Positions 45,232-54,833 are shown, counted from the stretch's first letter. The stretch is 64,000 nucleotides of DNA from Halopseudomonas nanhaiensis (GCF_020025155.1 NZ_CP073751.1:992001-1056000); one strand, 5' to 3'. The notes: a model not told the origin generated them from the sequence alone. Made by a program: numbers and translations.

Positions 45232-45375
45232 AACGTGGAACCTTTATATTTACTCATAAATTCTTTTACTACTAAAACATATTCAAAAACTTATCTCAAC
45301 CCGCGCTTGTAGCCGCTTACAGGGTTGTATCGTTGCTCATGTAATATTTATACCTGTTAAATAATACTGTCATGA
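45232..45375 (-). promoter_or_regulatory. AT-rich promoter and leader region of the ect operon
   Basis: About 140 bases that are far richer in A and T than the surroundings. On the minus strand several hexamers resemble -35/-10 boxes (for example TTGAGA followed 17 bases later by TTTAGT), none fully convincing. Osmotically induced sigma-70/RpoS promoters are known for ectA elsewhere; no ectR-type regulator gene lies next to it. A seven-codon reading frame (45317-45340, minus; MSNDTTL) sits in the leader. Confidence 0.5.
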
Positions 45376-45588
45376 GGCCGCTTCGCTTGGCTGCAGCCCG
45401 CGGCACCGTAGGGATAGACCGCAGCGAGGCCGGGCGGTTGCGATGTGACGATCCGATACCCCGACGAACGGTAACGGGCCTCGGCTGAAGATATTGGTCA
45501 CAGACCTCCTGGTCCGCTACGGCGACCGGCAGGCGACAGGGTTTTGCTTTATCCTTTAGCCAACTCAGATCAGCAGAAGAGGTGTTCG
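45376..45588. other. Intergenic region upstream of speA with no recognised element
   Basis: This is the speA side of the 357-base divergent region between ectA and speA. The only pattern seen is a 10-bp palindrome (45389-45398). No clear promoter, riboswitch or small gene could be supported. Confidence 0.4.
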
Positions 45589-47520
45589 ATGGTGTCACAG
45601 CGACGTTCGCGCAAAGAGGATGCTTCCGCCTGGACCGTGGCCGACAGCCGCAGCGTCTATGGCATCCGGCATTGGGGCGCCGGATATTTCAATGCGAACG
45701 ACAAGGGTCACGTCGAAGTCATGCCTCACGGGCCGAGCGGCGGCAGCATCGACCTTCAGAATCTGGTGCAGCAATTGCGCGACAGCGGACTGGATCTGCC
45801 GCTGCTGGTGCGCTTTCCCGATATTCTCCAGAGCCGGGTTCGGCAGCTGACCGGGGCGTTCGATCGAAACATTGCCAACATGGGTTATCGGAGTGGCTAC
45901 ACGGCGCTCTACCCGATCAAGGTCAATCAGCAGGAGGCGGTGGTGCAGAACATCATCGCCACCGAGAACGTCTCGATCGGTCTGGAAGCAGGCTCCAAGC
46001 CGGAGCTTATGGCGGTGCTCGCTCTGGCACCCAAGGGCGGCACCATCGTCTGCAACGGTTACAAGGATCGCGAATTCATTCACCTCGCGCTGGTGGGGCA
46101 GAAGCTCGGCCACAAGGTGTTCATCGTGATCGAAAAGGAGTCGGAAGTTCGACTGGTCATCGAGGAAGCTGAGAAGCTCGGAATTACGCCTCAGGTGGGC
46201 TTGCGGGTGCGCCTGTCCTCGCTGGCTTCGAGCAAGTGGGCTGACACCGGCGGCGAGAAGTCCAAGTTCGGTCTGTCCGCCGCCCAGCTGCTGCGGGTGA
46301 TCGATCGCTTCCGGGCCGCCGGACTCGAGGATGGTGTGCGGCTTTTGCACTTTCACATGGGCTCGCAGATTGCGAACCTGGCCGATTATCAGCACGGGTT
46401 CCGCGAAGCGATCCGCTACTTCGGCGAGCTGCGGGCGCTGGGCATGCCGGTGGATCATATCGATGTCGGCGGCGGGCTGGGCGTGGACTATGACGGTACG
46501 CACTCGCGCAACGCCAGCTCGATCAACTACGACGTTGACGAGTACGCGCAGACAGTGGTGGGCATGCTCAAGGACTTCTGTGACGAACAGGGCCTGCCCC
46601 ATCCGCACATCTTCTCCGAAAGTGGCCGCGCCATGACGGCGCACCATGCGGTGCTGATCGTTCAGGTCACCGATGTGGAACGGCATAACGACACGGTGCC
46701 GCCGCTGGAAAATGTCGAAGAGTTGCCGCAGGTAGTGCGCAACCTTGTCGGGCTGCTTGGTCAGACCGACATCGAGATGGTGACCGAAACCTACTGGCGC
46801 GCGACCCACTACATGGCCGATGTGGGTTCACAGTATGCCGAGGGCAAGCTGTCGCTGTCGGAAAAGGCCCTTGCCGAGCAGTGTTACTTTGCCCTGTGCA
46901 CCCGCCTGCACACGCTGCTCAAGGCGCGCCAGCGTTCGCACCGTCAGGTGCTCGATGAACTCAATGACAAGCTGGCCGACAAGTACATCTGCAACTTCTC
47001 GGTGTTCCAGAGCCTGCCGGATACCTGGGCGATTGCTCAGGTGCTGCCCATCATGCCGCTGAACCGTCTGGATGAAGAGCCACTGCGCCGCGCGGTGCTG
47101 CAGGATCTGACCTGCGATTCGGACGGCAAGATTCGTCACTATGTGGATGAGCAGAGTATCGAAAACAGTCTGCCGGTTCATGAACTGAAGGAAGGCGAGG
47201 ACTATCTGTTGGCCATTTTCATGGTCGGTGCGTATCAGGAAATTCTGGGCGACATGCACAACCTGTTCGGTGATACCGACTCGGTGAATGTCTTCCTGCG
47301 CGAGGATGGGCGCGTGGTGCAGGGTGGCATCGAAACCCACGATACCATCGAGGACATGTTGCGCTACGTGCACATCGAGCCGCACGAGCTGGTCACGCTG
47401 TACCGGGACAAGGTGGCAGGGGCCAAGCTGAGCCAGACCGAACGCACCCGTTACCTGGATGCGTTGCGTCTCGGCCTGACTCGCTCGTCCTATCTCAACG
47501 CGGAGGAAGGCAGCGCTTAA
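45589..47520 (+). CDS. speA: Biosynthetic arginine decarboxylase
   Basis: A 643-residue PLP enzyme making agmatine from arginine, the first step of putrescine synthesis. The N-terminus has [20 protein letters not shown], the PLP Lys111 lies in [14 protein letters not shown], and [20 protein letters not shown] and [18 protein letters not shown] [20 protein letters not shown] mark the alanine-racemase-type barrel. ATG 45589 has AAGAGG upstream; ATG 45544 would add an unconserved 15 residues. Length and ending ([10 protein letters not shown]) match the SpeA family. Its stop codon overlaps that of the convergent autotransporter gene. Confidence 0.95.
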   Translation: MVSQRRSRKEDASAWTVADSRSVYGIRHWGAGYFNANDKGHVEVMPHGPSGGSIDLQNLVQQLRDSGLDLPLLVRFPDILQSRVRQLTGAFDRNIANMGYRSGYTALYPIKVNQQEAVVQNIIATENVSIGLEAGSKPELMAVLALAPKGGTIVCNGYKDREFIHLALVGQKLGHKVFIVIEKESEVRLVIEEAEKLGITPQVGLRVRLSSLASSKWADTGGEKSKFGLSAAQLLRVIDRFRAAGLEDGVRLLHFHMGSQIANLADYQHGFREAIRYFGELRALGMPVDHIDVGGGLGVDYDGTHSRNASSINYDVDEYAQTVVGMLKDFCDEQGLPHPHIFSESGRAMTAHHAVLIVQVTDVERHNDTVPPLENVEELPQVVRNLVGLLGQTDIEMVTETYWRATHYMADVGSQYAEGKLSLSEKALAEQCYFALCTRLHTLLKARQRSHRQVLDELNDKLADKYICNFSVFQSLPDTWAIAQVLPIMPLNRLDEEPLRRAVLQDLTCDSDGKIRHYVDEQSIENSLPVHELKEGEDYLLAIFMVGAYQEILGDMHNLFGDTDSVNVFLREDGRVVQGGIETHDTIEDMLRYVHIEPHELVTLYRDKVAGAKLSQTERTRYLDALRLGLTRSSYLNAEEGSA

Positions 47521-47529
47521 AAGCGCTGC
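47510..47529. terminator. Palindrome shared by two converging stop codons
   Basis: A 9-bp inverted repeat (47510-47518 with 47521-47529, centre AA) contains the stop codons of both speA and the autotransporter gene. It could act as a compact two-way transcription stop, although it lacks long T-runs. Confidence 0.5.
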
Positions 47530-50213
47530 TGCCACTGGGCCATGAAGACCTGCATGGGTCCAGCCTGCGCCTGATGCCCTGGTTCGCGAATGCCGAGCCA
47601 GGACAGCTTCACATCGCTGTCTTTCCACACAGGCTTCTGCCAGAACGCTTCCAGGTTGATCTGCCGGCCATCTGGCGTCAGGTCGAGCGTCACCGTCTGC
47701 ATATCGAAGAGGTTCCCGGCGTAGCCGGTCGCAACGTTGATACGGGTGTCGGCAGACTCGACGCGCAATGGTTGCTGCAGCACGACGCCCAGCGTTGATT
47801 TATCAAGGGCGTAGCGTCCTGCAAACAGCCAGCTGCTGGTGGTCACCGTGCCCAGATCGCTGAACAGACCTTTGGCGTCGGCCTGACTCTGACCAATGTA
47901 CGCGGCGTGACCGAAGGTAACTGCCCCCTGTTGCAGCTCACCGCGAACGCCGGCGAACAGCGTCTGGCTGACATCGTCTAGATCGAAGGCGCCGCGCCCG
48001 TGGCTGTCGAACAGCCCGTCCTCGCTGCGCACGTAACCTGCTTCAAGCCGCGGCATATAGCCGGCGATCGTCGGCAGATTCAAGCCGGCCGACACACCCT
48101 GGCGAAGCGCATTTGCCGTGCTGGTCAGATCCACGCTGAAACTCCCCAGCGGGAGCCGCTGGCGGACCGCCAAGGTCTGCTCGCCGGGCTGTTGCAGCCA
48201 CAAGGGAGAGGAGAGCGTGGCGTCCAGTTGACTGAAGCCGGCCCAGCTGCGGCGCGCCTCAAGCATATCCAGATCATCCACCTGGCCCATGCTGATGGTG
48301 CGGCCTGCGCCCTGGTTGAAATGCATCACCTGGCTGTTGGATCCGCCTACGGTTCCGGCGGTCCAGCTGAGCGTGTGGTGACCTTCGCCCTGGCTCTGCC
48401 AGCTACGTCCGAGTCGCTGCCATGCCTGATGGGTGTCGTAGCGATAGCGTCGCTGGCTGACCTGCTCACCCAGATCGACACTGAAGCCCGCTTCCAGTGA
48501 GTCGGTCGCCATGACCTGCAGACTGGAGAGCGGGTTGTCGTAGCCGAAGGCACCGCCCAGCACCAGCGCAGATTCGTCTACCGACAGCACGTCTCCGGAA
48601 TCACTGACCACAGTCAGTCCGCCGACGGGACGCGTGGCCCGCTCCAGGTCCATCAGACCCTGGCCGTAGAAACTCTGGTTGGCATAGATGCCCTCCTTGT
48701 TGGCCGTGACCAGCAGGCGCTGTACCACCTGTTCCGGCGCCAGGGTCGGAAACGCCTGGCTGATGACGGCGAGGCCGCCGGTCACCGCCGGGGCGGCCAT
48801 TGAGGTTCCGGAGGCGATGGCGTAGGCGTCGTCACCACCAACATAGCTGGAGATGATGTCGGTTCCCGGCGCGGCTACGCACCAGGCTGCAGCGTCACCG
48901 CATGCATTGGCAAAGTCGCTGAGTACGCCGGTATCGGAGTCGACACTGGTTACCGCGACCCAGTTGTACTGAAGTTCCGGATACAGTTGCGGCATCGCAG
49001 CAAAGACCAGGGGCTGGTTCAGACCTTCGTTGCCGGTGGCCCAGACATAGATCCGGTCAGCCTGCGCTCCGGCCTGCCATTCTGCGCGCAGGTTGGGGAA
49101 ATACGCCTCCACCTCTCCGCGACTGAATTCGGCGACGGTCGCGTCGATCCCCCAGCTGTTGTTGAACCAGGTGGCGCCATTGGCGCGTGCCCAGGCGAAG
49201 CCGCTGGCCAGCTGGGCATCGGTCGCGGTGATGTTGTCGTTGGCGTCGCTGAAGCGGACGTTCAGCAGCTGCGCGCCATGTGCATAACCAACCACGCCGA
49301 AGTCGTCCTGGCGGGCTACCAATGTCCCGGCCACGTGACTACCGTGACCGCCGCTGTCCTGCCCATCGGCCTCAGTCGTGGTGCCCGTCAGAACGTTGTA
49401 ATGCCCGACAATCTGGCCCTGCAGCTCCCGGTGGCTGGAGTTAACGCCGCTGTCGATGATCGCGATGCGCTCGCCACTGCCTGTAAAACCGCGGTCGTGA
49501 GCAACGTGCCCGTAGGTCAGCTCGTAGCCGCCTGTATTGAAGTGCTCGCGCGTCAGCGGAGTCGACTTGGCTGATTCGTCATCGCCGGGGAGGGGGCCCG
49601 GATCAGGCAGGGCGCCCGGATCGCCGGTAATCGGCTGATCAGGCACAGGGGTGTCGGACGGCGGAGTCAGCACGGGAAGCGAGCCGTCGCCGGGCTGTTC
49701 GGTGACAGGCTGGTCATCGCCTCCTTCAGGAGGCGGAGTCGGCGTCGGAGCTGGATCGCTGCCCCCGCCACCACCGCCCCCGCCACCACCCGCCGCCGCA
49801 GCGGCAATACCGATGACCAGCCCGCCGCCTGCGATCCAGCCAAGCGTACGCCGGTCCGCCTGCATGCCGGCTGAGCGTTCAGGGGTCCGTGCCAGGCGCT
49901 GCTCGAGCATCTGCTCGAGCATGGCGGACTGGTCAGCGCTGATCAGGCCCTGTGTCTCCACGTATACCGACCGGGCGATCGCATCTCCCTGCGACATCAG
50001 TTCGCCGGCCTGTTGGCGCAGCGCGGTATCAGAACGGCCGGCTGCCTCGACCAGGCTGCGCACCTGATCCTGGCTCAACACGTTGGTATAGGCGGTCGAG
50101 GTTGCAACATTCGCGCTTTGCGCGTGCGCGATGATCGGAAACAGAACAAGGGGGGTACTGGCGAGCAGGGCAGCAAGACAAACGGGGCGGGCGTGAAAGC
50201 TCAATCTCTGCAT
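47517..50213 (-). CDS. Subtilisin-type autotransporter serine protease
   Basis: An 898-residue type Va secreted protease. Sec signal ([20 protein letters not shown], cleaved near AHA), a helical propeptide (about 25-110), a hydrophobic glycine-rich stretch with a ten-Gly run, then a Pro/Thr/Asp-rich linker to about 220. The S8 triad is intact: Asp in [14 protein letters not shown] (about 253), His in [11 protein letters not shown] (about 291) and Ser in [13 protein letters not shown] (about 470). The last 280 residues form the beta-barrel translocator, ending in aromatic QWQQRF. Start at 50213 fits the signal peptide. Confidence 0.9.
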   Translation of the reverse strand: MQRLSFHARPVCLAALLASTPLVLFPIIAHAQSANVATSTAYTNVLSQDQVRSLVEAAGRSDTALRQQAGELMSQGDAIARSVYVETQGLISADQSAMLEQMLEQRLARTPERSAGMQADRRTLGWIAGGGLVIGIAAAAAGGGGGGGGGGSDPAPTPTPPPEGGDDQPVTEQPGDGSLPVLTPPSDTPVPDQPITGDPGALPDPGPLPGDDESAKSTPLTREHFNTGGYELTYGHVAHDRGFTGSGERIAIIDSGVNSSHRELQGQIVGHYNVLTGTTTEADGQDSGGHGSHVAGTLVARQDDFGVVGYAHGAQLLNVRFSDANDNITATDAQLASGFAWARANGATWFNNSWGIDATVAEFSRGEVEAYFPNLRAEWQAGAQADRIYVWATGNEGLNQPLVFAAMPQLYPELQYNWVAVTSVDSDTGVLSDFANACGDAAAWCVAAPGTDIISSYVGGDDAYAIASGTSMAAPAVTGGLAVISQAFPTLAPEQVVQRLLVTANKEGIYANQSFYGQGLMDLERATRPVGGLTVVSDSGDVLSVDESALVLGGAFGYDNPLSSLQVMATDSLEAGFSVDLGEQVSQRRYRYDTHQAWQRLGRSWQSQGEGHHTLSWTAGTVGGSNSQVMHFNQGAGRTISMGQVDDLDMLEARRSWAGFSQLDATLSSPLWLQQPGEQTLAVRQRLPLGSFSVDLTSTANALRQGVSAGLNLPTIAGYMPRLEAGYVRSEDGLFDSHGRGAFDLDDVSQTLFAGVRGELQQGAVTFGHAAYIGQSQADAKGLFSDLGTVTTSSWLFAGRYALDKSTLGVVLQQPLRVESADTRINVATGYAGNLFDMQTVTLDLTPDGRQINLEAFWQKPVWKDSDVKLSWLGIREPGHQAQAGPMQVFMAQWQQRF

Positions 50214-50334
50214 GACGATCTCTTCTCGGTCGTATAGGCGAAGCTGAGGGAATCCTAGTCGACACGGTTTCGTCTCGCTGGTCAGCTGTCGCAATTCTGA
50301 GAATCGGCCGCCAGCAGATAAAGTTGAGTACCGT

Positions 50335-51060
50335 TCAGCGGGCCGGGATGCTGATCCAGGTCGCTTCAGCGAACGCGACCAGCGCACCGTCGGAGCGAAA
50401 GAGGGCAGTGCCGGCCTGATGCTTTCTACCATCATGACGGAGTGCCCAGCCGGCTACCGTCAGCGTGTCTCCCGCCGGCACCGGCACCAGCAACCTGGCT
50501 GCGAAGCGCCCCAGCAGTGCCAGGCCGGAAACCGGGCGCACGGCGAAGAAACCGGGGCAATCCAGCGCTGCCCAGATGTATTCGCTGGCGACGTATCCGT
50601 CCGCGGCAGTGAGCGTCGCATCCGGCGTCCACAATGCAGCAACGTTCCCCTGTGCAGCGCCCAGCGGCCCAGCGAAGATACGCAGGCCATCGCAGGGCTC
50701 GCGGTTCGGGCCGCAGACGAAGCACCCTGGCAGATCATGATGGACGATGCCGACGAAGTGCTGCTGGGCCTGGCTTGCCTCGTCCTGGGTGGGCGGTGGA
50801 GGCACGTCCATCACCAGCTGATAGGGTCGCGCACTGGCCAGCAGCCGATCGCCATCGCGCAGCTGCAAACCATCGCCCGCGCTAACCAGCGAAAGCGGAC
50901 GATCCAGAGGGGGCGGTGCATGGAGCGTGACCTGGCATTGGCCTGACATTTCGCGCGCCAACAGTCCGGCCACGTATCCACCGTTGCCGCTATCAGGCGG
51001 CCCGCAGAACCGCGAGGCAATGGTCAGGCTGTGTGCGACTGCGGCGTTCTCGTTCGACAT
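50335..51060 (-). CDS. Hotdog-fold thioesterase-like protein
   Basis: About 241 residues. The segment LPGCFVCGPNREPCDGLRIF and the later GRKHQAGTALFRSDGALVAF ending in AEATWI are typical of PaaI-like acyl-CoA thioesterases of the hotdog superfamily, probably two hotdog halves in one chain. No catalytic residue can be assigned with certainty. Starts 3 bases after the halohydrin dehalogenase-like gene, so it belongs to the same operon. Confidence 0.65.
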   Translation of the reverse strand: MSNENAAVAHSLTIASRFCGPPDSGNGGYVAGLLAREMSGQCQVTLHAPPPLDRPLSLVSAGDGLQLRDGDRLLASARPYQLVMDVPPPPTQDEASQAQQHFVGIVHHDLPGCFVCGPNREPCDGLRIFAGPLGAAQGNVAALWTPDATLTAADGYVASEYIWAALDCPGFFAVRPVSGLALLGRFAARLLVPVPAGDTLTVAGWALRHDGRKHQAGTALFRSDGALVAFAEATWISIPAR

Positions 51061-51062
51061 GG

Positions 51063-51743
51063 TCAGTCAGCCCACCCGCCACACACGGGGAAGATCTGCC
51101 CAACGAAGCAGTCGGCTGCATCGCTGCACAGGTAGGCAGCGAACGAGGCATCCTCTTCGGCAGATACCAGGCGGCCGAGCGGTACTTCACGCTTGAGTCT
51201 GGCCTGGAAGGCAGGATTGGCCTGAATCTCTTCGGGGAAATACGTCGGATTGTCGACGAAGTTCTGTGCGATCGCATTGATCTGCACATTGTGCGGCGCC
51301 GCTTCCAGCGCCACCGAACGGATATACGCAAGCTGCGCACCCCGCGCGGCGCTATAGCTGGAGGCACGCTTGATGCCGCGTAGCGCTGAAGCACTGCCCA
51401 TCAACAATATCTTGCCGGACTTGCGCTCGATCATCGTCGGCAGCGCCGCGCGTACCAGCCGCTGGAGCGGGTCGACCATCTGGCTGAACATCAGGCGCCA
51501 CTCGTCGTCCTCGACGTCGACTGCCGGGGTGTTCGGTGCAGGTACGCCGAGGTTGGCCACCAGCGCATCGATTCGGCCGGCCTGCCGGACAACCGCCTGC
51601 GCTTCGCCAGGGCCGGTCAGTGCTCCTTCGGCAGCAATGACCTCTGCGCCGCAGCGTTTGAACATCTGGTGCAGAGCTGGGCCCATGAACGCATCAGAAT
51701 GCGTGAGCAGAATACGTTTGCCTGAAAGATCGATCGGTTGCAT
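51063..51743 (-). CDS. Halohydrin dehalogenase-like SDR-fold protein
   Basis: A 226-residue SDR-fold protein that lacks the NAD(P)-binding TGxxxGxG motif. In its place is THSDAFMG (Thr14, Phe19, Gly21), the T-x4-F-x-G pattern described for halohydrin dehalogenases. The active site reads Ser117, Tyr130 and Arg134, that is S-x12-Y-x3-R, with Arg replacing the SDR lysine. NPTYFPEEI and the C-terminal GQIFPVCGGW resemble the halide-pocket and C-terminal regions of HheC as I recall them. Such enzymes turn vicinal haloalcohols into epoxides without a cofactor. The gene upstream is an epoxide hydrolase. An ordinary but degenerate SDR is the alternative. Confidence 0.7.
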   Translation of the reverse strand: MQPIDLSGKRILLTHSDAFMGPALHQMFKRCGAEVIAAEGALTGPGEAQAVVRQAGRIDALVANLGVPAPNTPAVDVEDDEWRLMFSQMVDPLQRLVRAALPTMIERKSGKILLMGSASALRGIKRASSYSAARGAQLAYIRSVALEAAPHNVQINAIAQNFVDNPTYFPEEIQANPAFQARLKREVPLGRLVSAEEDASFAAYLCSDAADCFVGQIFPVCGGWAD

Positions 51744-51791
51744 GAAATTTCCTTGAGCGAGACGACTGTCGATATGCCAGGGGGCGCGGCG

Positions 51792-52751
51792 TCAGGTAAA
51801 AGTACGCTTCAGGAACTCGAGCAGGTATCGATTGACCTGCTCGGGCTTTTCGCCCTGAATCCAGTGGCCGCAGTCCTCGAACACATGCTGCTCGACCCGG
51901 GGTATCAGTGAGGGCATCTTCTTGATCGTGTAGGCTTCCATTTCGCCTACCGGGTCCCCATCACCGATCAGGAACAGGGCGGGTTGCTCGATCATGCGGC
52001 CGGCGAGATCTGCGGTGCGCTCCCAATTGCGGCCGAAGTTCCGGTACCAGTTCAACGGCCCGCGAAAGCCGCTGCGCTCGAACGTCTCGACGTAGACATT
52101 GAAGGCGTCCTGCGAACACCATTGCGGCGGCACGCCCGGATCGACGCGGTCGTCGAGCCAGCGCGCGTCGGCTGGTTTGTTACCGAACAATGTATTGCCG
52201 CTGCCACTCTCGGACAGTCCGTGCATGACCAGACGCATGGTTCGGGGAATGTCCGACTCCAGTTCCGCTTCGGCGCGTCCGGGCTGCTGGAAGTAGAGAA
52301 TGTAGTGGAAGCGATCCTGGAAGTGTTCGCGCATCATGTCGATGGCCGGGCGCTTCGGGCGACCGCCGAACGGCACCGACATGCCTGAAACGACCTGAAC
52401 CCGCTCGGGCTCGAGCAGCGCCATATGCCAGGCCACCAGTGCGCCCCAGTCGTGGCCGATCATGGCGACCCGGGTGTGCCCGAGGTGATCCATAGCGGCC
52501 TGGATGTCGCCGCACAGCGTAATCACATCATAGGCTTCAACCGGTTGCGGCGCGCTGGTACGGCCATATCCACGCATCTCCGGCGCGCATACGCGATAGC
52601 CTGCTGCCGCCAGAGCGTCGATCTGATGCCGCCAGGAGTACCAGCATTCAGGAAAGCCGTGCAGCAGCCATACCGGCTTGCCGTCCTCCGGGCCGGAGAA
52701 ATGGACGCTCAGTTCGATATCGTTGACGTGAAGGATGTGCTGCTCGGTCAT
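51792..52751 (-). CDS. Epoxide hydrolase (alpha/beta hydrolase fold)
   Basis: A 319-residue epoxide hydrolase of the soluble/EphA type. Oxyanion motif HGFPECWYSWRHQ (His31), nucleophile Asp101 in MIGHDWGALVAWHMA, and general base His296 in EDCGHWIQGEKPEQVN. An Asp, not Ser, nucleophile marks it as an epoxide hydrolase or haloalkane dehalogenase; HGFPE with a preceding Pro-rich lid favours the former. First gene of a three-gene operon. Confidence 0.88.
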   Translation of the reverse strand: MTEQHILHVNDIELSVHFSGPEDGKPVWLLHGFPECWYSWRHQIDALAAAGYRVCAPEMRGYGRTSAPQPVEAYDVITLCGDIQAAMDHLGHTRVAMIGHDWGALVAWHMALLEPERVQVVSGMSVPFGGRPKRPAIDMMREHFQDRFHYILYFQQPGRAEAELESDIPRTMRLVMHGLSESGSGNTLFGNKPADARWLDDRVDPGVPPQWCSQDAFNVYVETFERSGFRGPLNWYRNFGRNWERTADLAGRMIEQPALFLIGDGDPVGEMEAYTIKKMPSLIPRVEQHVFEDCGHWIQGEKPEQVNRYLLEFLKRTFT

Positions 52752-52866
52752 GGCCTCGGTCCGGTCAGGGTGTCAGCTGACACTATGGCAAATCAATCGC
52801 GCCGAGGTCACAACCATTCACCAGAAAAAGAACGCTGCATAGCTGCTGACGAAGCGGGAGCCCGCT

Positions 52867-53481
52867 TCAGGATCCGCTGCGGCTGATCGACATCAGCAGA
52901 CTCAGCAGGCTGATGCCCAGCGCAAGCAGACTGATGATTAGCGGCCAGCGCCCACTCGGAGCGGCACTTCCGGTCTGGGTCTGTGGCGCGTGAACGATCA
53001 TCGTCGAACGCGCCGGAGCGGAGGGCGCTACCACCGGATCATCCTGGGTGGGATCAGCACTGCCCTGCATAAGACTGAGCATCCGCTCGACAAGATGATG
53101 ATCGAAGCGATAGGGATCAAAGGTACTGAAACCATGCTGCTCAAGCAGATTTCTGACGTGGGTATCGACCGGGACGAATTTCATCGACCAGTCGGGGAAT
53201 GAGAGTCGACGAATCGGCTCCTGTACCAGCACCTTCAGGTCCGTGTGACGGCCGTCGCGTTGCAGTCGACGGTACAGCGAGTTGATCTTGCCGCGTTCAC
53301 CTTCCAGGCACTGGAAGAAGCAGGCGTCGCCATAGTGCAGCATGCCAACCACCCCGCTGCGCTGGTTGTTGCGCCGCGACACGGCAAGGATGCGCGCTAC
53401 GGTCGGCTCCACCCCGTCTTCCGCCGATACCGGCTGGAAGCTCGCGCGACTGATGTAAACGATGCGGACCAGTTCTGTCAT
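52867..53481 (-). CDS. BLUF-domain blue-light sensor with C-terminal membrane anchor
   Basis: About 204 residues. The BLUF domain covers residues 1-100 and has all key residues of the flavin site: Tyr9 (LVRIVYISRAS), Asn39 (RRNNQRSGVVGML), Gln57 (ACFFQCLEG), Trp98 and Met100 (FPDWSMKF). Residues 100-145 form a helical capping region, followed by a Ser/Pro/Ala linker and one membrane helix near the C-terminus (LIISLLALGISLLSLLMSIS). No output domain is fused. ATG 53481 fits the usual BLUF N-terminus. Divergent from plsC, which starts about 105 bases away. Confidence 0.9.
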   Translation of the reverse strand: MTELVRIVYISRASFQPVSAEDGVEPTVARILAVSRRNNQRSGVVGMLHYGDACFFQCLEGERGKINSLYRRLQRDGRHTDLKVLVQEPIRRLSFPDWSMKFVPVDTHVRNLLEQHGFSTFDPYRFDHHLVERMLSLMQGSADPTQDDPVVAPSAPARSTMIVHAPQTQTGSAAPSGRWPLIISLLALGISLLSLLMSISRSGS

Positions 53482-53586
53482 AAACGCCCGTGTAGGAGGT
53501 GCTGAATCAGGAGCATAGGCGCTGGGGAATGAACTATGGCAAGCTTTGTATTTCAAGAAACGTCTGCCGCTGGTCGAGGATTCCCC

Positions 53587-54387
53587 ATGGCATGCAACCA
53601 ACGGAAGGTAACAGCAGCCGCGCCGTGGCAGCGGATCGGCGTGTTTCTCGGCTCCCTGTTGGTTACCGTGGCCTACTGCGTCGACGTACTCTGGCGCGCT
53701 GCGCTGGGACGGCTCGAGCGCAGCCGCGTGGACCGCTACACACGAAGCTGGTCCGGCTGGCTACTGCGGCTGATCCGGATGCGCCTGAGCGTTGAAGGCG
53801 ACTGTCCTGATTTCAATGACGGCCGGCGGTACATCATTCTCTGCAACCACGCCAGCCACTACGACATCCCTGCCACATTCGTCGCGATGCCGGGCTCGAT
53901 TCGCATGCTGGCCAAGTCGGAGCTTTACCGTATTCCCTTGCTGGGCTCGGCTATGCGCGCGGCAGAGTTTCCATCGATCAACCGGCACAGGCGCGACCAG
54001 GCGCTGGCTGATCTGCAGCGAGCTCGGACGATGATGGAGTCTGGGATCGTGCTCTGGGCTGCCCCTGAAGGGACCCGTTCGCCGGACGGCAGTCTGCTGC
54101 CCTTCAAGAAGGGCTGCTTCCACCTGGCGCTGGACACCGGAGCGATCGTCGTACCGGTAGCCATTCGCGGCATTCATCACGTGCTGCCCGCCAGAACGCG
54201 GCAGTTCAATCTGGGGCAGCCGGTCTCCGTACATATCGGTGAGCCAATCGACAGCTGCCGCTATGATCTGGCGGGGCTCATGACCGAAACGCGCGCGAGG
54301 ATGCTCGATCTGCTCGGCGAGCAGGCGGCGGGTGTGGCGGCGTCGGGCGAACCTGCCAGGCCGGGGATCAACCCGCAGCCGTTCTGA
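53587..54387 (+). CDS. 1-acyl-sn-glycerol-3-phosphate acyltransferase (PlsC family)
   Basis: A 266-residue membrane acyltransferase that adds the second acyl chain to lysophosphatidate. N-terminal helix near 20-40, the catalytic NHASHYD motif (HX4D), the glycerol-phosphate-binding AAPEGTRSPDGSLLPFKKG and VVPVAIRGIHHVLP. ATG 53587 is chosen for GAGGA at 6 bases; ATG 53536 would add 17 residues. It stands alone, convergent with the unknown gene at 54390. Confidence 0.87.
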   Translation: MACNQRKVTAAAPWQRIGVFLGSLLVTVAYCVDVLWRAALGRLERSRVDRYTRSWSGWLLRLIRMRLSVEGDCPDFNDGRRYIILCNHASHYDIPATFVAMPGSIRMLAKSELYRIPLLGSAMRAAEFPSINRHRRDQALADLQRARTMMESGIVLWAAPEGTRSPDGSLLPFKKGCFHLALDTGAIVVPVAIRGIHHVLPARTRQFNLGQPVSVHIGEPIDSCRYDLAGLMTETRARMLDLLGEQAAGVAASGEPARPGINPQPF

Positions 54388-54389
54388 CT

Positions 54390-54830
54390 TCAGCGCGCCG
54401 CGAGATGAAATTGCGCGCCTTCTGCCTCGAGCGGCCGAAGCGCCCGTTCGAGCTGAGCCAGCTCCTCACGCAGATCGCTACGGGCGCGCTCGCCGATACC
54501 GCTCGGCTGGTTACGCGAGAGATAGCCTGCCAGCGCCTCGATGGTCACCATTCCGATCGCCACCGGGGACCAGGACATGTCTTCGATGCCATAGGGCAGG
54601 CCGGTCAGCGGGTCGGGCTCGGCGCGCGTTGCCGCGTCGGGCTCGATCAGCACTGCGGCTTCCCGGTACTCCAGTTCCGTGACATCGATGAACTGGCTCG
54701 GCGGCGTCACGCCCAGGGTGCGCGACAGTTCATCCAGCCGCTGTAGATGCGAGACGAGACCGACATAGGCCTGTGGTTCAGTGCGAAACTCCCGGTCGAT
54801 CAGCGTGGCGAGATGCAGTACGGCTGACAA
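54390..54830 (-). CDS. Hypothetical protein
   Basis: About 146 residues, acidic, helix-rich, no signal peptide or membrane segment. It contains LVSHLQRLDELSRTLGVTPP and LPYGIEDMSWSPVAIGMVTI, which do not recall a family I can name. It ends 2 bases from plsC and begins 3 bases after the stop of the outer-membrane efflux gene in the same direction, so it may be co-transcribed at the tail of the efflux operon. Function unknown. Confidence 0.65.
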   Translation of the reverse strand: MSAVLHLATLIDREFRTEPQAYVGLVSHLQRLDELSRTLGVTPPSQFIDVTELEYREAAVLIEPDAATRAEPDPLTGLPYGIEDMSWSPVAIGMVTIEALAGYLSRNQPSGIGERARSDLREELAQLERALRPLEAEGAQFHLAAR

Positions 54831-54833
54831 GGA

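Noticed and set aside
45317-45598. Minus-strand 93-codon frame across the ectA-speA intergenic region
   Set aside because: It runs antisense into the start of speA, has no family resemblance and no clear ribosome-binding site; only its last seven codons were kept as a possible leader frame.
45595-46809. Minus-strand open frame of 404 codons opposite speA
   Set aside because: Antisense shadow of a complete, conserved arginine decarboxylase gene.
49751-49800. GC-rich repeat tract in the autotransporter gene as an assembly error or frameshift
   Set aside because: The reading frame continues through it from the signal peptide to the barrel, so the glycine run is taken as real.
52851-52868. Perfect 8-bp inverted repeat at the end of the BLUF gene
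   Set aside because: Its two-base loop and lack of a T-run on either strand make a terminator call weak; too short to support another role.
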